Positions 1-6,673 of a stretch of DNA of 9,801 bases are shown piece after piece. The translations under genes were made by a program, and so were the position numbers. The stretch spans positions 1-9,801 of the forward strand of contig CANMWW010000045.1 of the NCBI GenBank assembly GCA_947500965.1, written 5' to 3'. The notes under the pieces were generated by a model, which did not search any database, had not been told where the DNA came from, and saw nothing but the letters and a program-made list of their open reading frames with translations. Within the stretch, counting starts at the first letter, position 1; every line of letters starts with the position of its first letter. Source of the stretch: Alphaproteobacteria bacterium. Its GTDB lineage: Bacteria; Pseudomonadota; Alphaproteobacteria; CACIAM-22H2.

Positions 1-409
1 AGCGACCGCCGCGGACCTCGTCCGCGAAGTCCGACAGCCGGGCAAGGGTCTCGCGGATCCCCGGCATGACGTCCTGGCCGTCGACGAGGACCGGGGCGTC
101 GCCGCGGTTGCGCAGCGCCACGTGGAGCGCCGCGCGCCCCTCGGTCGCGTTGACGCGCTCGCCCGCGAACATGGCGTCGCGCCGGCGCTCGACGCCGGTC
201 GCCTCTGCAAGGCGCAGCAGCAGCGCGCGCGCCTCGTCGTCGACCGCCGTCTTCGACGCGTCGAGCAGGAGGTCGTCGAGCACGAGCGAGAAGCGCGCGA
301 AGCGGCCAGGGTCCCGCGCCAGCAGCTGGTCGGGGCGCGCATCGGCGTGCGCCGCGCGATGGGCGACCAGCGCGGCCCATGCGGCCGCCACGGATGGAGA
401 GTCGCTCAT
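1..409 (-). CDS. pgi: glucose-6-phosphate isomerase, N-terminal part (runs off the left edge)
   Basis: This is the first 136 codons of phosphoglucose isomerase, the cytoplasmic enzyme that interconverts glucose 6-phosphate and fructose 6-phosphate. The frame is open from the ATG at 409 to the window edge, so the rest of the gene lies outside. The translation carries the family's N-terminal pattern: a W-A-x-L helix near residues 11-14, DPGRFARFSLVLDDLLLDASK at about 33-53, the strongly conserved FAGERVNATEGRAALHVALR at 81-100 and VLVDGQDVMP at 107-116. These align without gaps, by eye, to remembered E. coli Pgi ([31 protein letters not shown]). The catalytic residues lie further downstream and cannot be checked. 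The ribosome-binding site before this ATG is weak, but the start fits the family. It lies 87 bp after dctM on the same strand. I infer a housekeeping neighbour rather than a member of the catabolic system. Confidence 0.93.
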   Translation of the reverse strand, partial: MSDSPSVAAAWAALVAHRAAHADARPDQLLARDPGRFARFSLVLDDLLLDASKTAVDDEARALLLRLAEATGVERRRDAMFAGERVNATEGRAALHVALRNRGDAPVLVDGQDVMPGIRETLARLSDFADEVRGGR

Positions 410-451
410 GCCGCTGCCCAGGGCCTCCGGCGGGTTGTTCGTCTCCGCCCG

Positions 452-482
452 CGCCGGCGCGCGCAGGCCATGCGCGCCGGCG
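452..482 (-). terminator. GC-rich hairpin just after dctM (possible weak terminator)
   Basis: Perfect 11-bp inverted repeat: CGCCGGCGCGC at 452-462 and its complement at 472-482, with a 9-nt loop. It starts 14 nt downstream of the dctM stop codon, in the gap before pgi. No run of T follows on the minus strand, so it is not a classical intrinsic terminator. It could stabilise the dctM mRNA 3' end or partly separate TRAP transcription from pgi. Its position supports a real 3'-end structure, but GC-rich DNA also gives such repeats by chance. Confidence 0.35.
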
Positions 483-496
483 TCATGCCCCGCGCG

Positions 497-1837
497 TCAC
501 GGCGGGCAGATATAGCCCGGGCCGGTGGGGGACTTGAAGCACCCGACGGACTCGGGCAGCAGCCACTTGGGCAGGAACAGGACGACCTCGGGGAAGAACA
601 CGCAGAAGAGGATCGTGCCGAGGAAGACCACGTAGAGCGGCAGCGAGCGCACCATCGCCTTGCCGAAGGGCACGCCGACGAACTTGGCGCTGATCAGCAG
701 CGAGAGCCCGTAGGGCGGCGTGATCAGGCCGAAGGCGAGGGTGGTGACGAGCACGACGCCCATGTGCACGGGCTTGATGTCGCCGAGCTCGGTGAGCGCG
801 TTCACGATCGGCATGAAGATGATGATCGCCGGCACCGCGTCGACGAAGTCGCCGACGATGATGAAGAGCACCACCAGCAGCAGCATGATCATGACGGGAT
901 CCGTGCCCGCGAAGGCCTTGATGGCGCCCGCGACCGTGTCCGGGCCGCGCAGGTAGGCGAGCATCCAGCCGAAGGCCGAGGCCGCGGCGACCGCCGAGAG
1001 CGGCAGGGCGTAGACAAGGCCCGTGTACATGAAGTCCCGCGGCAGCTCGCGGATATGCGTGGGCCGGAAGGCCGGGATCAGCACGACCAGGATGTACACC
1101 GCCGCGACCATGCCGGCCTCGGTCGGCGTGAAGGCGCCGGTCAGGATGCCGCCCATGATGATCAGCGGGATCACCATCGGCAGCGCCGAGCCGCGCGCGG
1201 CGACGAAGAGCTCGGTATGGGTCGCCCGCGGCTTGAGCTTGCCCACGGGGCCGAAGAAGTAGCTGTAGACCATCAGCCCGATGCCGATCAGCACGCCGGG
1301 CACGATGCCGCCGAGGAACAGGCCGCCGATCGACACGTTGCCCGTTGCGCCGTAGACCACGGCCATGATCGAGGGCGGGATGAGGTTGGCGATGGTCGAG
1401 GCCGCGGCGATGAGAGCCGCGGTGAAGGAGCGATCGTAGCCTTCCTTGTCCATCTCCGGCGCGACGGTGCGCGCCAGCACGGCCACGTCGGCCGCGGACG
1501 ATCCGGAGATGCCGGCGAAGAACATGCTGAAGACGGTCACGACCTGGGCCAGGCCGCCACGCAGGTGGCCGACCAGCGCCTGGGCAAGGCGGATCATGCG
1601 CTGCGTGACGTCGGCCGATGTCATCAGCTCGCCGACCAGCAGGAAGAAGGGGATGGCGAGAAGCGTCTCGGAGTCGATGCCGTGGAAGAGCTGGCCGACG
1701 ATGGAGTCGAAGCTCACGGGCGTGAAGGCGGTGGCGAGCAGCACGCCGGCGATGATCGCGAAGGCGACCGGCACGCCGAGATACCCGAGGAGAAGGAACG
1801 ATCCTCCCATCAGCACGATGAGGGCGCCGTTGCTCAT
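497..1837 (-). CDS. dctM: TRAP transporter large permease subunit (DctM/DedA-type, 446 aa)
   Basis: Large inner-membrane subunit of a tripartite ATP-independent periplasmic transporter. This subunit carries the sodium-coupled translocation path, an elevator-type transporter in the family. The 446 aa are almost continuously hydrophobic and contain the family landmarks FAGISGSSAADVA (about 107-119), IPPSIM (153-158), GAFTPTEAG (234-242) and LITPPYG (371-377). The two related half-motifs fit the internal inverted-repeat architecture. The frame is open far upstream, but the start is set at the ATG at 1837. This gives the normal MSNGALIVLMGG beginning, has a GGGGGAG ribosome-binding site about 8 nt before it, and overlaps the dctQ stop by 4 bp (ATGA), which indicates translational coupling. 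After the last membrane segment there is a short polar tail with two cysteines (433, 444), which is a little unusual. Substrate specificity resides in DctP and is not readable here. Confidence 0.95.
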   Translation of the reverse strand: MSNGALIVLMGGSFLLLGYLGVPVAFAIIAGVLLATAFTPVSFDSIVGQLFHGIDSETLLAIPFFLLVGELMTSADVTQRMIRLAQALVGHLRGGLAQVVTVFSMFFAGISGSSAADVAVLARTVAPEMDKEGYDRSFTAALIAAASTIANLIPPSIMAVVYGATGNVSIGGLFLGGIVPGVLIGIGLMVYSYFFGPVGKLKPRATHTELFVAARGSALPMVIPLIIMGGILTGAFTPTEAGMVAAVYILVVLIPAFRPTHIRELPRDFMYTGLVYALPLSAVAAASAFGWMLAYLRGPDTVAGAIKAFAGTDPVMIMLLLVVLFIIVGDFVDAVPAIIIFMPIVNALTELGDIKPVHMGVVLVTTLAFGLITPPYGLSLLISAKFVGVPFGKAMVRSLPLYVVFLGTILFCVFFPEVVLFLPKWLLPESVGCFKSPTGPGYICPP

Positions 1838-2403
1838 TCGGGAGACTCCCCCATGTACTCGTTGTCCTCTGGCCCCTCGAAGCCGTTCTTCCAGCCGTTG
1901 ACCAGCTGCTCGATCGCGAAGAGCGCGACGAGGGCGCCGGCGAAGGGCACGGCGGCGGTGTAGGCCGTCATCGGGATCAGCGACGGCATGCGGAACTGGC
2001 CCATGTCGACGATCGCGATCTTGGTCCCGTACCAGACCATGATCAGCGCGACGACGAGCACGACCAGGCGGTTCAGCGTCTCGATGACGAGGCGCTTCGT
2101 GCCCTTCATGTGGCGGGTCATCTCGGCGAGGTAGATGTGGTCGAGGCGGCGCGTCGCGGCGGCCATGCCGATGAACACGCCCCACGCGAAGAAGCCGGTC
2201 GTGAACTGCTGCAGCCAGAGCCAGGGAATGCGCAGCTCGCGTGTCACGACGTCGAAGAAGACGCAGGCCGTGAAGCCCGACATGCAGATCCCGCAGCCGA
2301 TCATGAGCGCGGCCTCGAGCGGGTCGAGCACGGGCCACTTCAGGTGGCGGTGCTTGGGTATCACCAGCCAGCGATGGGCGGGAATGTTGGCCGTGTCGGT
2401 CAT
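1834..2403 (-). CDS. dctQ: TRAP transporter small permease subunit (DctQ-type, 189 aa)
   Basis: Small inner-membrane subunit that pairs with DctM and supports docking of the loaded binding protein. Four hydrophobic segments are visible at about residues 30-52, 64-84, 108-128 and 143-165, the normal DctQ topology. Between segments 2 and 3 lies RRLDHIYLAEMTRHM (85-99), the family's typical R-x2-x-H-I plus acidic pattern. The paired tryptophans at 61 and 63 before segment 2 are also usual. The first 25 residues are a polar N-terminal extension. Start at the ATG at 2403, preceded by a modest AAGG ribosome-binding site. It lies 58 bp downstream of dctP and overlaps dctM by 4 bp, so the three genes are one operon. 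Length and hydropathy match the family, and I see no defect. Confidence 0.93.
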   Translation of the reverse strand: MTDTANIPAHRWLVIPKHRHLKWPVLDPLEAALMIGCGICMSGFTACVFFDVVTRELRIPWLWLQQFTTGFFAWGVFIGMAAATRRLDHIYLAEMTRHMKGTKRLVIETLNRLVVLVVALIMVWYGTKIAIVDMGQFRMPSLIPMTAYTAAVPFAGALVALFAIEQLVNGWKNGFEGPEDNEYMGESPE

Positions 2404-2422
2404 GCGCCTTGCCCGTGCCGGC

Positions 2423-2448
2423 GGCGGGAGGCGATGTCGCCTCCCGCC
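2423..2448 (-). repeat. perfect inverted repeat between dctP and dctQ (mRNA hairpin)
   Basis: A 26-bp palindrome with 12-nt arms, GGCGGGAGGCGA at 2423-2434 and its exact complement at 2437-2448, separated by only TG. As RNA it would fold as an 11-bp GC-rich stem with a 4-nt loop. It sits 13 nt after the dctP stop codon and 19 nt before the dctQ start. No T-run follows. In TRAP and ABC operons such a hairpin after the binding-protein gene commonly protects the upstream mRNA or attenuates transcription, giving more binding protein than permease. That is the likely role here, by position only. Confidence 0.6.
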
Positions 2449-2461
2449 ACGCGGCCTCCTG

Positions 2462-3469
2462 TCACTTCACGTTGCGGACGAGCTCGAGGATCTTGACCGC
2501 GTGCGAGCCGAGCTCCTTGGCGAGCTCGTCCTGCGCCGGCTGCGCGGCCTTCATGAAGCCCGACTTGTCGACGTTCTCGACGACCTTCACGCCCAGCTTC
2601 TTGAGGCGCTCGGCGGACTCCTTCTCGAGCTGCAGCGCGCGGCGCGGCACGGTCTTGCCGATCTCGTCGGCCGCCGCCTGCACCCAGCCCTTCTCCTGGT
2701 CGCTGAGGCTGTTCCAGGTCTTCGAGCTGACCCAGACCGCGTTGTTGTTGGCCTCGTGCTCGGTCATCGAGAGGACCGGCGCGACCTCGTAGTGCTTGTT
2801 GGAGAGGTAGACGTTGACGCCGTTCTCCGCCGCGCCGATGACGCCGGTCTGCAGCGAGGTGTAGACCTCGCCGAAGGGCATGCGCACGGTCTGCGAGCCG
2901 TAGGCGGCGAAGTGCACGTCCTCGGTCTTGGTCGCCTGCACGCGGATCTTGAGGCCCTTCAGGTCGTCGACCTTGGTGAACTCGCGCTTCGCGTAGATGT
3001 TGCGCAGGCCCATGGTCATGAGCGCCATCACGTGGCCGCCCTGCACCGTCTCTGCCACCATCTCGCGATAGGCCTTCACGATGCCGGGGTCGGCCAGCAC
3101 CTTCGCGAGGTGGTCCTCGTCGCGGAAGATGTAGTGCAGCGAGAAGACGCCGGACTGCGGCGCGACGGTCGAGGCGTTGGCCGTCGAGGTGATGATGAAG
3201 TCGATGTCGCCCGCGCGGAGCTTCTGCAGCATCACCGGCTCCTGGCCGAGCTGCGCGCCGGGGAACTGGTCGACCGAGAAGCGGCCGCCGCTGAGCTCCT
3301 TCAGCTTGGCGTCGAACACGTCCGCGGCGATGCCGTAGGCGGTCGTGCGCGGCTGGTCGTAGCCGAAGGTGAACTTGCGGTTCTGCGCCGCGGCGTCGCC
3401 GGCGGCGAGTGCGGCGAAGGCGGCAAGTGCCGTGGTGGCGGCGAGGACGTGGCGTCGCAGGAATTTCAT
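2462..3469 (-). CDS. dctP: TRAP transporter periplasmic solute-binding protein (DctP family, 335 aa)
   Basis: Periplasmic receptor that captures an organic acid and delivers it to DctQM. Residues 1-28 are a Sec signal peptide: KFLRRH, then a hydrophobic run of alanines and leucines, then DAAA before Q29 as the probable cleavage point. The mature part has DctP landmarks: KLRAGDIDF (83-91), LKGLKIRVQ (170-178) with R176 as the conserved carboxylate-clamping arginine, MPFGEVYTSLQTGVIGAAEN (197-216) and the YEVAPVLSMTEH stretch (227-238). R176 implies a carboxylate ligand (family knowledge). The identity of the acid is unknown. The frame stays open upstream, but the ATG at 3469 is chosen because the signal peptide starts there and GAGGGGGAT precedes it by about 6 nt. 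It is the first gene of the dctPQM operon and diverges from the enoyl-CoA hydratase gene, so the two are probably co-regulated. Confidence 0.95.
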   Translation of the reverse strand: MKFLRRHVLAATTALAAFAALAAGDAAAQNRKFTFGYDQPRTTAYGIAADVFDAKLKELSGGRFSVDQFPGAQLGQEPVMLQKLRAGDIDFIITSTANASTVAPQSGVFSLHYIFRDEDHLAKVLADPGIVKAYREMVAETVQGGHVMALMTMGLRNIYAKREFTKVDDLKGLKIRVQATKTEDVHFAAYGSQTVRMPFGEVYTSLQTGVIGAAENGVNVYLSNKHYEVAPVLSMTEHEANNNAVWVSSKTWNSLSDQEKGWVQAAADEIGKTVPRRALQLEKESAERLKKLGVKVVENVDKSGFMKAAQPAQDELAKELGSHAVKILELVRNVK

Positions 3470-3523
3470 GGTCTGATCCCCCTCGGATGAGGCGCCTTGC
3501 ATCGGCGCCGTGTTATGCGTTCG

Positions 3524-3553
3524 ACTGTCGGCGCGCGATGTCCAGCCTGTCAA
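3524..3553 (-). promoter_or_regulatory. candidate sigma-70-type promoter for dctPQM
   Basis: On the minus strand a perfect TTGACA (complement of 3548-3553) is followed after 18 nt by GACAGT (complement of 3524-3529), a poor -10 match that keeps only the A at position 2 and the T at position 6. It would leave a leader of roughly 50 nt before dctP. The -35 is convincing and the -10 is not. An activator-dependent promoter would fit. Confidence 0.3.
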
Positions 3554-3569
3554 GCTTCGGGCGTCGCGC

Positions 3570-3592
3570 CTGCCTGCGGGGGAAGCAGGCAG
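3570..3592. promoter_or_regulatory. perfect inverted repeat in the divergent intergenic region (candidate operator)
   Basis: CTGCCTGC at 3570-3577 and GCAGGCAG at 3585-3592 are exact complements separated by GGGGGAA. The site sits between the two divergent genes, just upstream of the TTGACA element of dctP and 30 bp before the ATG of the enoyl-CoA hydratase. This is a natural place for a regulator that controls both operons. The alternative is a hairpin in the 5' leader of the rightward mRNA. No regulator gene lies within the window to pair with it, and I saw no convincing plus-strand promoter in the gap. Confidence 0.4.
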
Positions 3593-3622
3593 CGATCCGT
3601 GACGACGTGGGGAGGGTTCTGC

Positions 3623-4402
3623 ATGGCTCTGGTCGAATGCGCGCGGGAGGGGGCGATCGCGATCGTCACCCTGTCCAACCCGCCGCTCAACCTCGTGACG
3701 CTCGAGCTGACGAGGCAGCTGAACGAGGCGATCGCCGGCCTGGCCGCCGATCCCTCGGTGCGCGTGCTGGTCCTCACGGGGAGCGGGGACAAGGCGTTCT
3801 GCGCAGGCTCCGACATCAAGGAATTCCCGGAGATGATGGAGGCCGGCACCGTCGTGCCGCGCAAGCTCGCCACCGAGAACGAGGCCTGGAACCGCATCGA
3901 CGACTTCCCGCGGCCGACCATCGCCGCGCTCAACGGGCTCGCCTATGGCGGCGGGCTCGAGATGGCGATGTGCTGCGACCTGATCGTCGCCGAGGCCGGC
4001 AGCCACGTCGCGCTGCCGGAGATCAAGCTCGGCGTCTTCCCCGGCACGGGCGGCACGATCCGCGCCATGCGCCGGATCGGCGAGGCGCGCGCCAAGGAGA
4101 TGATGTTCTTCGGCGAGAAGCTCCCCGTCGAGAAGGCGCTCGACTGGGGCCTGATCAACCGCGTCGTGCCGCGCGGCGGCGCGCTCGCCGCCGCGATGGA
4201 GATGGCGCGCGAGCTCGAGAAGCGGCCGGCCGTCGCGTTGCAGCTGCTGAAGCAGTCGGCCGACATGGCCTTCGACATGGCGCAAGCCGCCTCGATCCGC
4301 GCCGCGCTGCAGCTCAGCGACCAGGCCTTCGCCTCCGCGGATTGCGGCGAGGGCGTGCGCGCGTTCTTCGAGAAGCGGTCGCCGAGCTTCCGCCACCGTT
4401 GA
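3623..4402 (+). CDS. enoyl-CoA hydratase/isomerase (crotonase) family protein, 259 aa
   Basis: Cytoplasmic crotonase-fold enzyme acting on an acyl-CoA thioester, probably adding water across a 2,3-enoyl-CoA. Visible features in order: SNPPLNLVT (18-26) in the CoA-binding start of the fold, AFCAGSDIKEF (58-68) forming the first oxyanion-hole loop, NGLAYGGGLEMAMCCDLI (104-121) forming the second oxyanion loop, and LPEIKLGVFPGTGGT (131-145). E113 and E133 occupy the positions of the two catalytic glutamates of rat mitochondrial hydratase (Glu144 and Glu164, same 20-residue spacing). Real hydratase activity is therefore plausible, rather than only isomerase or decarboxylase activity. Length is normal for the family. 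The frame is open further upstream (from 3497), but the ATG at 3623 is chosen because GGGGAGGG precedes it by about 6 nt and the protein then begins as homologues do. It is the first gene of the rightward operon. The acyl chain is unknown. Confidence 0.9.
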   Translation: MALVECAREGAIAIVTLSNPPLNLVTLELTRQLNEAIAGLAADPSVRVLVLTGSGDKAFCAGSDIKEFPEMMEAGTVVPRKLATENEAWNRIDDFPRPTIAALNGLAYGGGLEMAMCCDLIVAEAGSHVALPEIKLGVFPGTGGTIRAMRRIGEARAKEMMFFGEKLPVEKALDWGLINRVVPRGGALAAAMEMARELEKRPAVALQLLKQSADMAFDMAQAASIRAALQLSDQAFASADCGEGVRAFFEKRSPSFRHR

Positions 4403-4419
4403 TCGCCGCGCCCGGCGAT
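4402..4419 (+). repeat. small hairpin at the enoyl-CoA hydratase stop codon
   Basis: A 7-bp perfect inverted repeat (ATCGCCG, loop CGCC, CGGCGAT) begins on the last base of the stop codon. It occupies the start of the 56-nt gap before the aldolase gene. No T-run follows, so termination is unlikely. It may be an mRNA processing or stabilising element, or chance. Confidence 0.2.
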
Positions 4420-4458
4420 GCGACGTTCCTCCACGTTCCCGACACGACGGAGCCAGAC

Positions 4459-5424
4459 ATGAAGCGTTTCCCGGCCTTCGAGCCGCGCGGCGTCATCCCC
4501 GCCACCCTGCTCGCCTTCCGCGACGACCTCTCGATCGACGAGGGCGAGACGCGCCGCCACCTCAGGCATGTCGGGGCCGTGCGCGGCCTGTCCGCGATCA
4601 CGGTCAACGGGCACGCCTCCGAGGTGCATGCCTGCAGCTTCGAGGAACAGAAGCGCATCCTCGCCGTGTCGCTCGAGGAGGTCGGCGACAGCCTGCCGCT
4701 CGTCAACGGCGTCTACGCCGATGGCGGGCTGGAGGCCGCGCGCATCGCGCGCATGGCCGCGGCGGAGGGCGCCTCGGCGCTCCTGGTCTTCCCGCAGAAC
4801 AGCATGTCGATGGGCGGCCAGCTGCGCCCGGAGATGGCGCTCGACTACTTCAGGCGCGTGGCCGGCGAGACCGACCTGCCGATCATCCTGTTCCAGTACC
4901 CGATGGGCACCGGCCTCGGCTATCCGTTCGACACGCTCATGAAGATCCTCGAGCAGGTGCCGAGCGTGCGCGCGATCAAGGACTGGTGCGCGGACCCGGC
5001 GCTGCACGAGCGCCACATCCGGACGCTCCAGTCGCTGCCGCGCCCGGTCAACGTGCTCACGACGCACAGCGCCTGGCTGATGGCGTCGCTGACGATGGGC
5101 GCGAACGGCCTGCTCTCGGGGGCGGGCAGCGTCGTCGCCGACCTCCAGGTCGCGCTGTTCGAGGCGGTGCAGGCGGGCGACCTCGTGCGCGCGCGGCGCA
5201 TCAACGACCGGCTCTACCCGATGCAGCAGGCGTTCTACGCGCCGCCCTTCCTCGACATGCACAACCGCATGAAGGAGTGCCTCGCCATGCTCGGCCGCCT
5301 CGACCGCGCGGTCGTGCGGCCGCCGCTGATGAAGCTGCCGCCGGCCGAGATCGAGCGCCTGCGCGCGGCGATGCGCGAGGCGGGCATCGCGCGCGAGGGC
5401 GCGCTGCCGATGGCGGCGGAATAG
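4459..5424 (+). CDS. dihydrodipicolinate synthase/N-acetylneuraminate lyase family aldolase with atypical active site, 321 aa
   Basis: Predicted (beta/alpha)8-barrel class I aldolase or hydro-lyase, a family that forms a Schiff base with pyruvate or a related 2-keto acid. The barrel start GVIPATLLAFRDDLSID (11-27), the LPLVNGVYADG strand (79-89), and VRAIKDW (170-176) with K174 at the Schiff-base lysine position place it in the family. It is not an ordinary DapA. The usual G-T-T-G-E loop reads G-H-A-S-E (51-55), the catalytic tyrosine of the L-Y-N-V-P motif is F145 in LFQYP (144-148), and the PYYNRP segment is replaced by FPQNSMSMGG (111-120). Lysine biosynthesis is therefore improbable, and a sugar-acid or keto-acid aldolase, dehydratase or deaminase is more likely. 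Start: the frame is open far upstream, but the ATG at 4459 has GGAG 6 nt before it and yields the correct N-terminus. It lies in the middle of the CoA-ester operon. It is slightly longer than typical (about 290-310 aa), with a polar C-terminal extension. Confidence 0.85.
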   Translation: MKRFPAFEPRGVIPATLLAFRDDLSIDEGETRRHLRHVGAVRGLSAITVNGHASEVHACSFEEQKRILAVSLEEVGDSLPLVNGVYADGGLEAARIARMAAAEGASALLVFPQNSMSMGGQLRPEMALDYFRRVAGETDLPIILFQYPMGTGLGYPFDTLMKILEQVPSVRAIKDWCADPALHERHIRTLQSLPRPVNVLTTHSAWLMASLTMGANGLLSGAGSVVADLQVALFEAVQAGDLVRARRINDRLYPMQQAFYAPPFLDMHNRMKECLAMLGRLDRAVVRPPLMKLPPAEIERLRAAMREAGIAREGALPMAAE

Positions 5425-5458
5425 CCGCGCGCCACGGGACAACGGGGGGAAAGACGCA

Positions 5459-6664
5459 ATGCTGGACATGCTCAAGGGCGTCAAGGTCGTCAGCTTCAAC
5501 CACTTCCTGATGGGCCCGATGGGCATCCAGGTTCTGGGCGACCTCGGCGCGGACGTGGTGTCGATCGAGACGCCGGATGGCGCCTACCAGCGCCACTGGA
5601 GCGCGGGGAACATCTGGTGCGACGGCCAGAGCGTGCTGCATCTCTGCGCCAACCGGAACAAGCGCAACATCGCGCTCGACCTCAAGTCGGAGAAGGGCAA
5701 GGAGATCGCGCTGCGCCTGATCGACGGCGCCGACATCGTCGCCGAGAACTTCCGGCCCGGCGTGATGGAGAAGCTCGGCTTCGGCTACGAGGCGCTCAAG
5801 GCGCGCAAGCCGTCGCTGATCTACGCCTCGGCCTCCGGCTACGGTCCCGACGGCCCCTACAAGGAGCGCCCGGGCCAGGACCTGCTCGCGCAGGCGCTGT
5901 TCGGCCTGATGGCGATCACGGGGCAGCAGGCCTCTGGCCCGCGCCCCGTCGGCGTGTCCGCGGTCGACCACCACGGCGCGGCCGTCTTCGCCATGGGCGT
6001 GCTCGCGGCGCTGGTGCGCCGCGGCCGCACGGGGCAGGGCTGCCGCGTCGACGTGAGCCTGATGCAGGCCGCGCTCGACCTGCAGGCGGAGTCGCTGGTC
6101 GGCTGGCTCAACTCGGAGAAGAAGCCCGACGAGCGCTCGCCGCGCCACATCGCCGCCTGGTACTACAGCGCGCCCTATGGCGTTTACGCCACGCGCGACG
6201 GGCACCTCGCGATCTCGATCACGCCGCTCAAGCTCCTCTCCGAGGCGCTCGAGGACCCGCGCCTGCTGCGCTTCGGCCTCGAGGAGACGTGGGACCCGGC
6301 GCGCAAGGAGGCGATCTGCGACCTGATCGCGGAGACGATCCGCACGCGCGACACCGACCACTGGATCTCGCGCATGCAGCCGCTGAAGATCTGGCACGCG
6401 CGCGTCCAGGGCTACGCCGACATCGTCGCCGACCCGCAGGTCCAGCACATGAAGTGCATCGTCACCGCGCCCGGCGCCGGCAAGGACGGCAAGCCGGTGA
6501 CGCTGGTGAACCATCCCGTGCGCTACGACGGGCAGGCCGCGGAAGTGCGCCTGCCGCCGCAGCCGCTGGGCGGGCAGACCGAGGACGTCCTCTCCGAGCT
6601 CGGCTTCGGCGCGGCGGAGATCGAGGCGCTGGAGCGCGACGGCGTCGTGCGCCGCGCGCAATAG
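5459..6664 (+). CDS. class III CoA-transferase (CaiB/BaiF family), 401 aa
   Basis: Cytoplasmic CoA-transferase that moves CoA from a donor thioester to a carboxylic acid through an aspartyl-CoA mixed anhydride, typically the activation step of an acid degradation route. Landmarks: VKVVSFNHFLMGPMGIQVLGDLGADVVSIE (8-37) as the Rossmann-like start, NRNKRNIALDLKSEKGKE (65-82), ADIVAENFRPGVMEKLGFGY (91-110), SASGYGPDGPYKERPGQDL (124-142) with D141 as the expected catalytic aspartate, and GRTGQGCRVDVSL downstream. The C-terminal half has the normal small domain and HPVRYDG ending motif. Length is typical (about 380-410). Start at the ATG at 5459, with GGGGGGA about 8 nt before it. There is a 34-bp gap after the aldolase and a 9-nt gap before the MaoC gene. 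Donor and acceptor (oxalate, succinate, itaconate, carnitine and so on in known relatives) cannot be told from the sequence by eye. Confidence 0.93.
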   Translation: MLDMLKGVKVVSFNHFLMGPMGIQVLGDLGADVVSIETPDGAYQRHWSAGNIWCDGQSVLHLCANRNKRNIALDLKSEKGKEIALRLIDGADIVAENFRPGVMEKLGFGYEALKARKPSLIYASASGYGPDGPYKERPGQDLLAQALFGLMAITGQQASGPRPVGVSAVDHHGAAVFAMGVLAALVRRGRTGQGCRVDVSLMQAALDLQAESLVGWLNSEKKPDERSPRHIAAWYYSAPYGVYATRDGHLAISITPLKLLSEALEDPRLLRFGLEETWDPARKEAICDLIAETIRTRDTDHWISRMQPLKIWHARVQGYADIVADPQVQHMKCIVTAPGAGKDGKPVTLVNHPVRYDGQAAEVRLPPQPLGGQTEDVLSELGFGAAEIEALERDGVVRRAQ

Positions 6665-6673
6665 GGGGAAGAG

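Noticed and set aside
122..1963. 613-codon plus-strand open frame opposite dctM/dctQ
   Set aside because: Composition is dominated by Arg, Asp, His, Glu and Gly with no recognisable domain. It is the antisense shadow of high-GC membrane genes that have clear motifs on the minus strand.
2135..3490. Plus-strand open frame of 451 codons opposite dctP
   Set aside because: Low-complexity Leu/Arg/Val/His/Glu translation antisense to a DctP gene with signal peptide and conserved motifs. No plausible ribosome-binding site or family signal.
3491..3509. GGCGCC repeated twice around TTGCATC as an operator
   Set aside because: Each GGCGCC is itself a palindrome that is common in GC-rich DNA. It is mentioned with the intergenic region but too weak to list as its own site.
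3497..3622. N-terminal extension of the enoyl-CoA hydratase frame
   Set aside because: The extension is Cys/Arg-rich with no homology to crotonases. The ATG at 3623 has an excellent ribosome-binding site and gives the family's usual N-terminus.
3943..5526. Long minus-strand open frame opposite the hydratase and aldolase genes
   Set aside because: Arg/His/Ala-rich shadow translation. Both plus-strand genes here have complete catalytic motifs.
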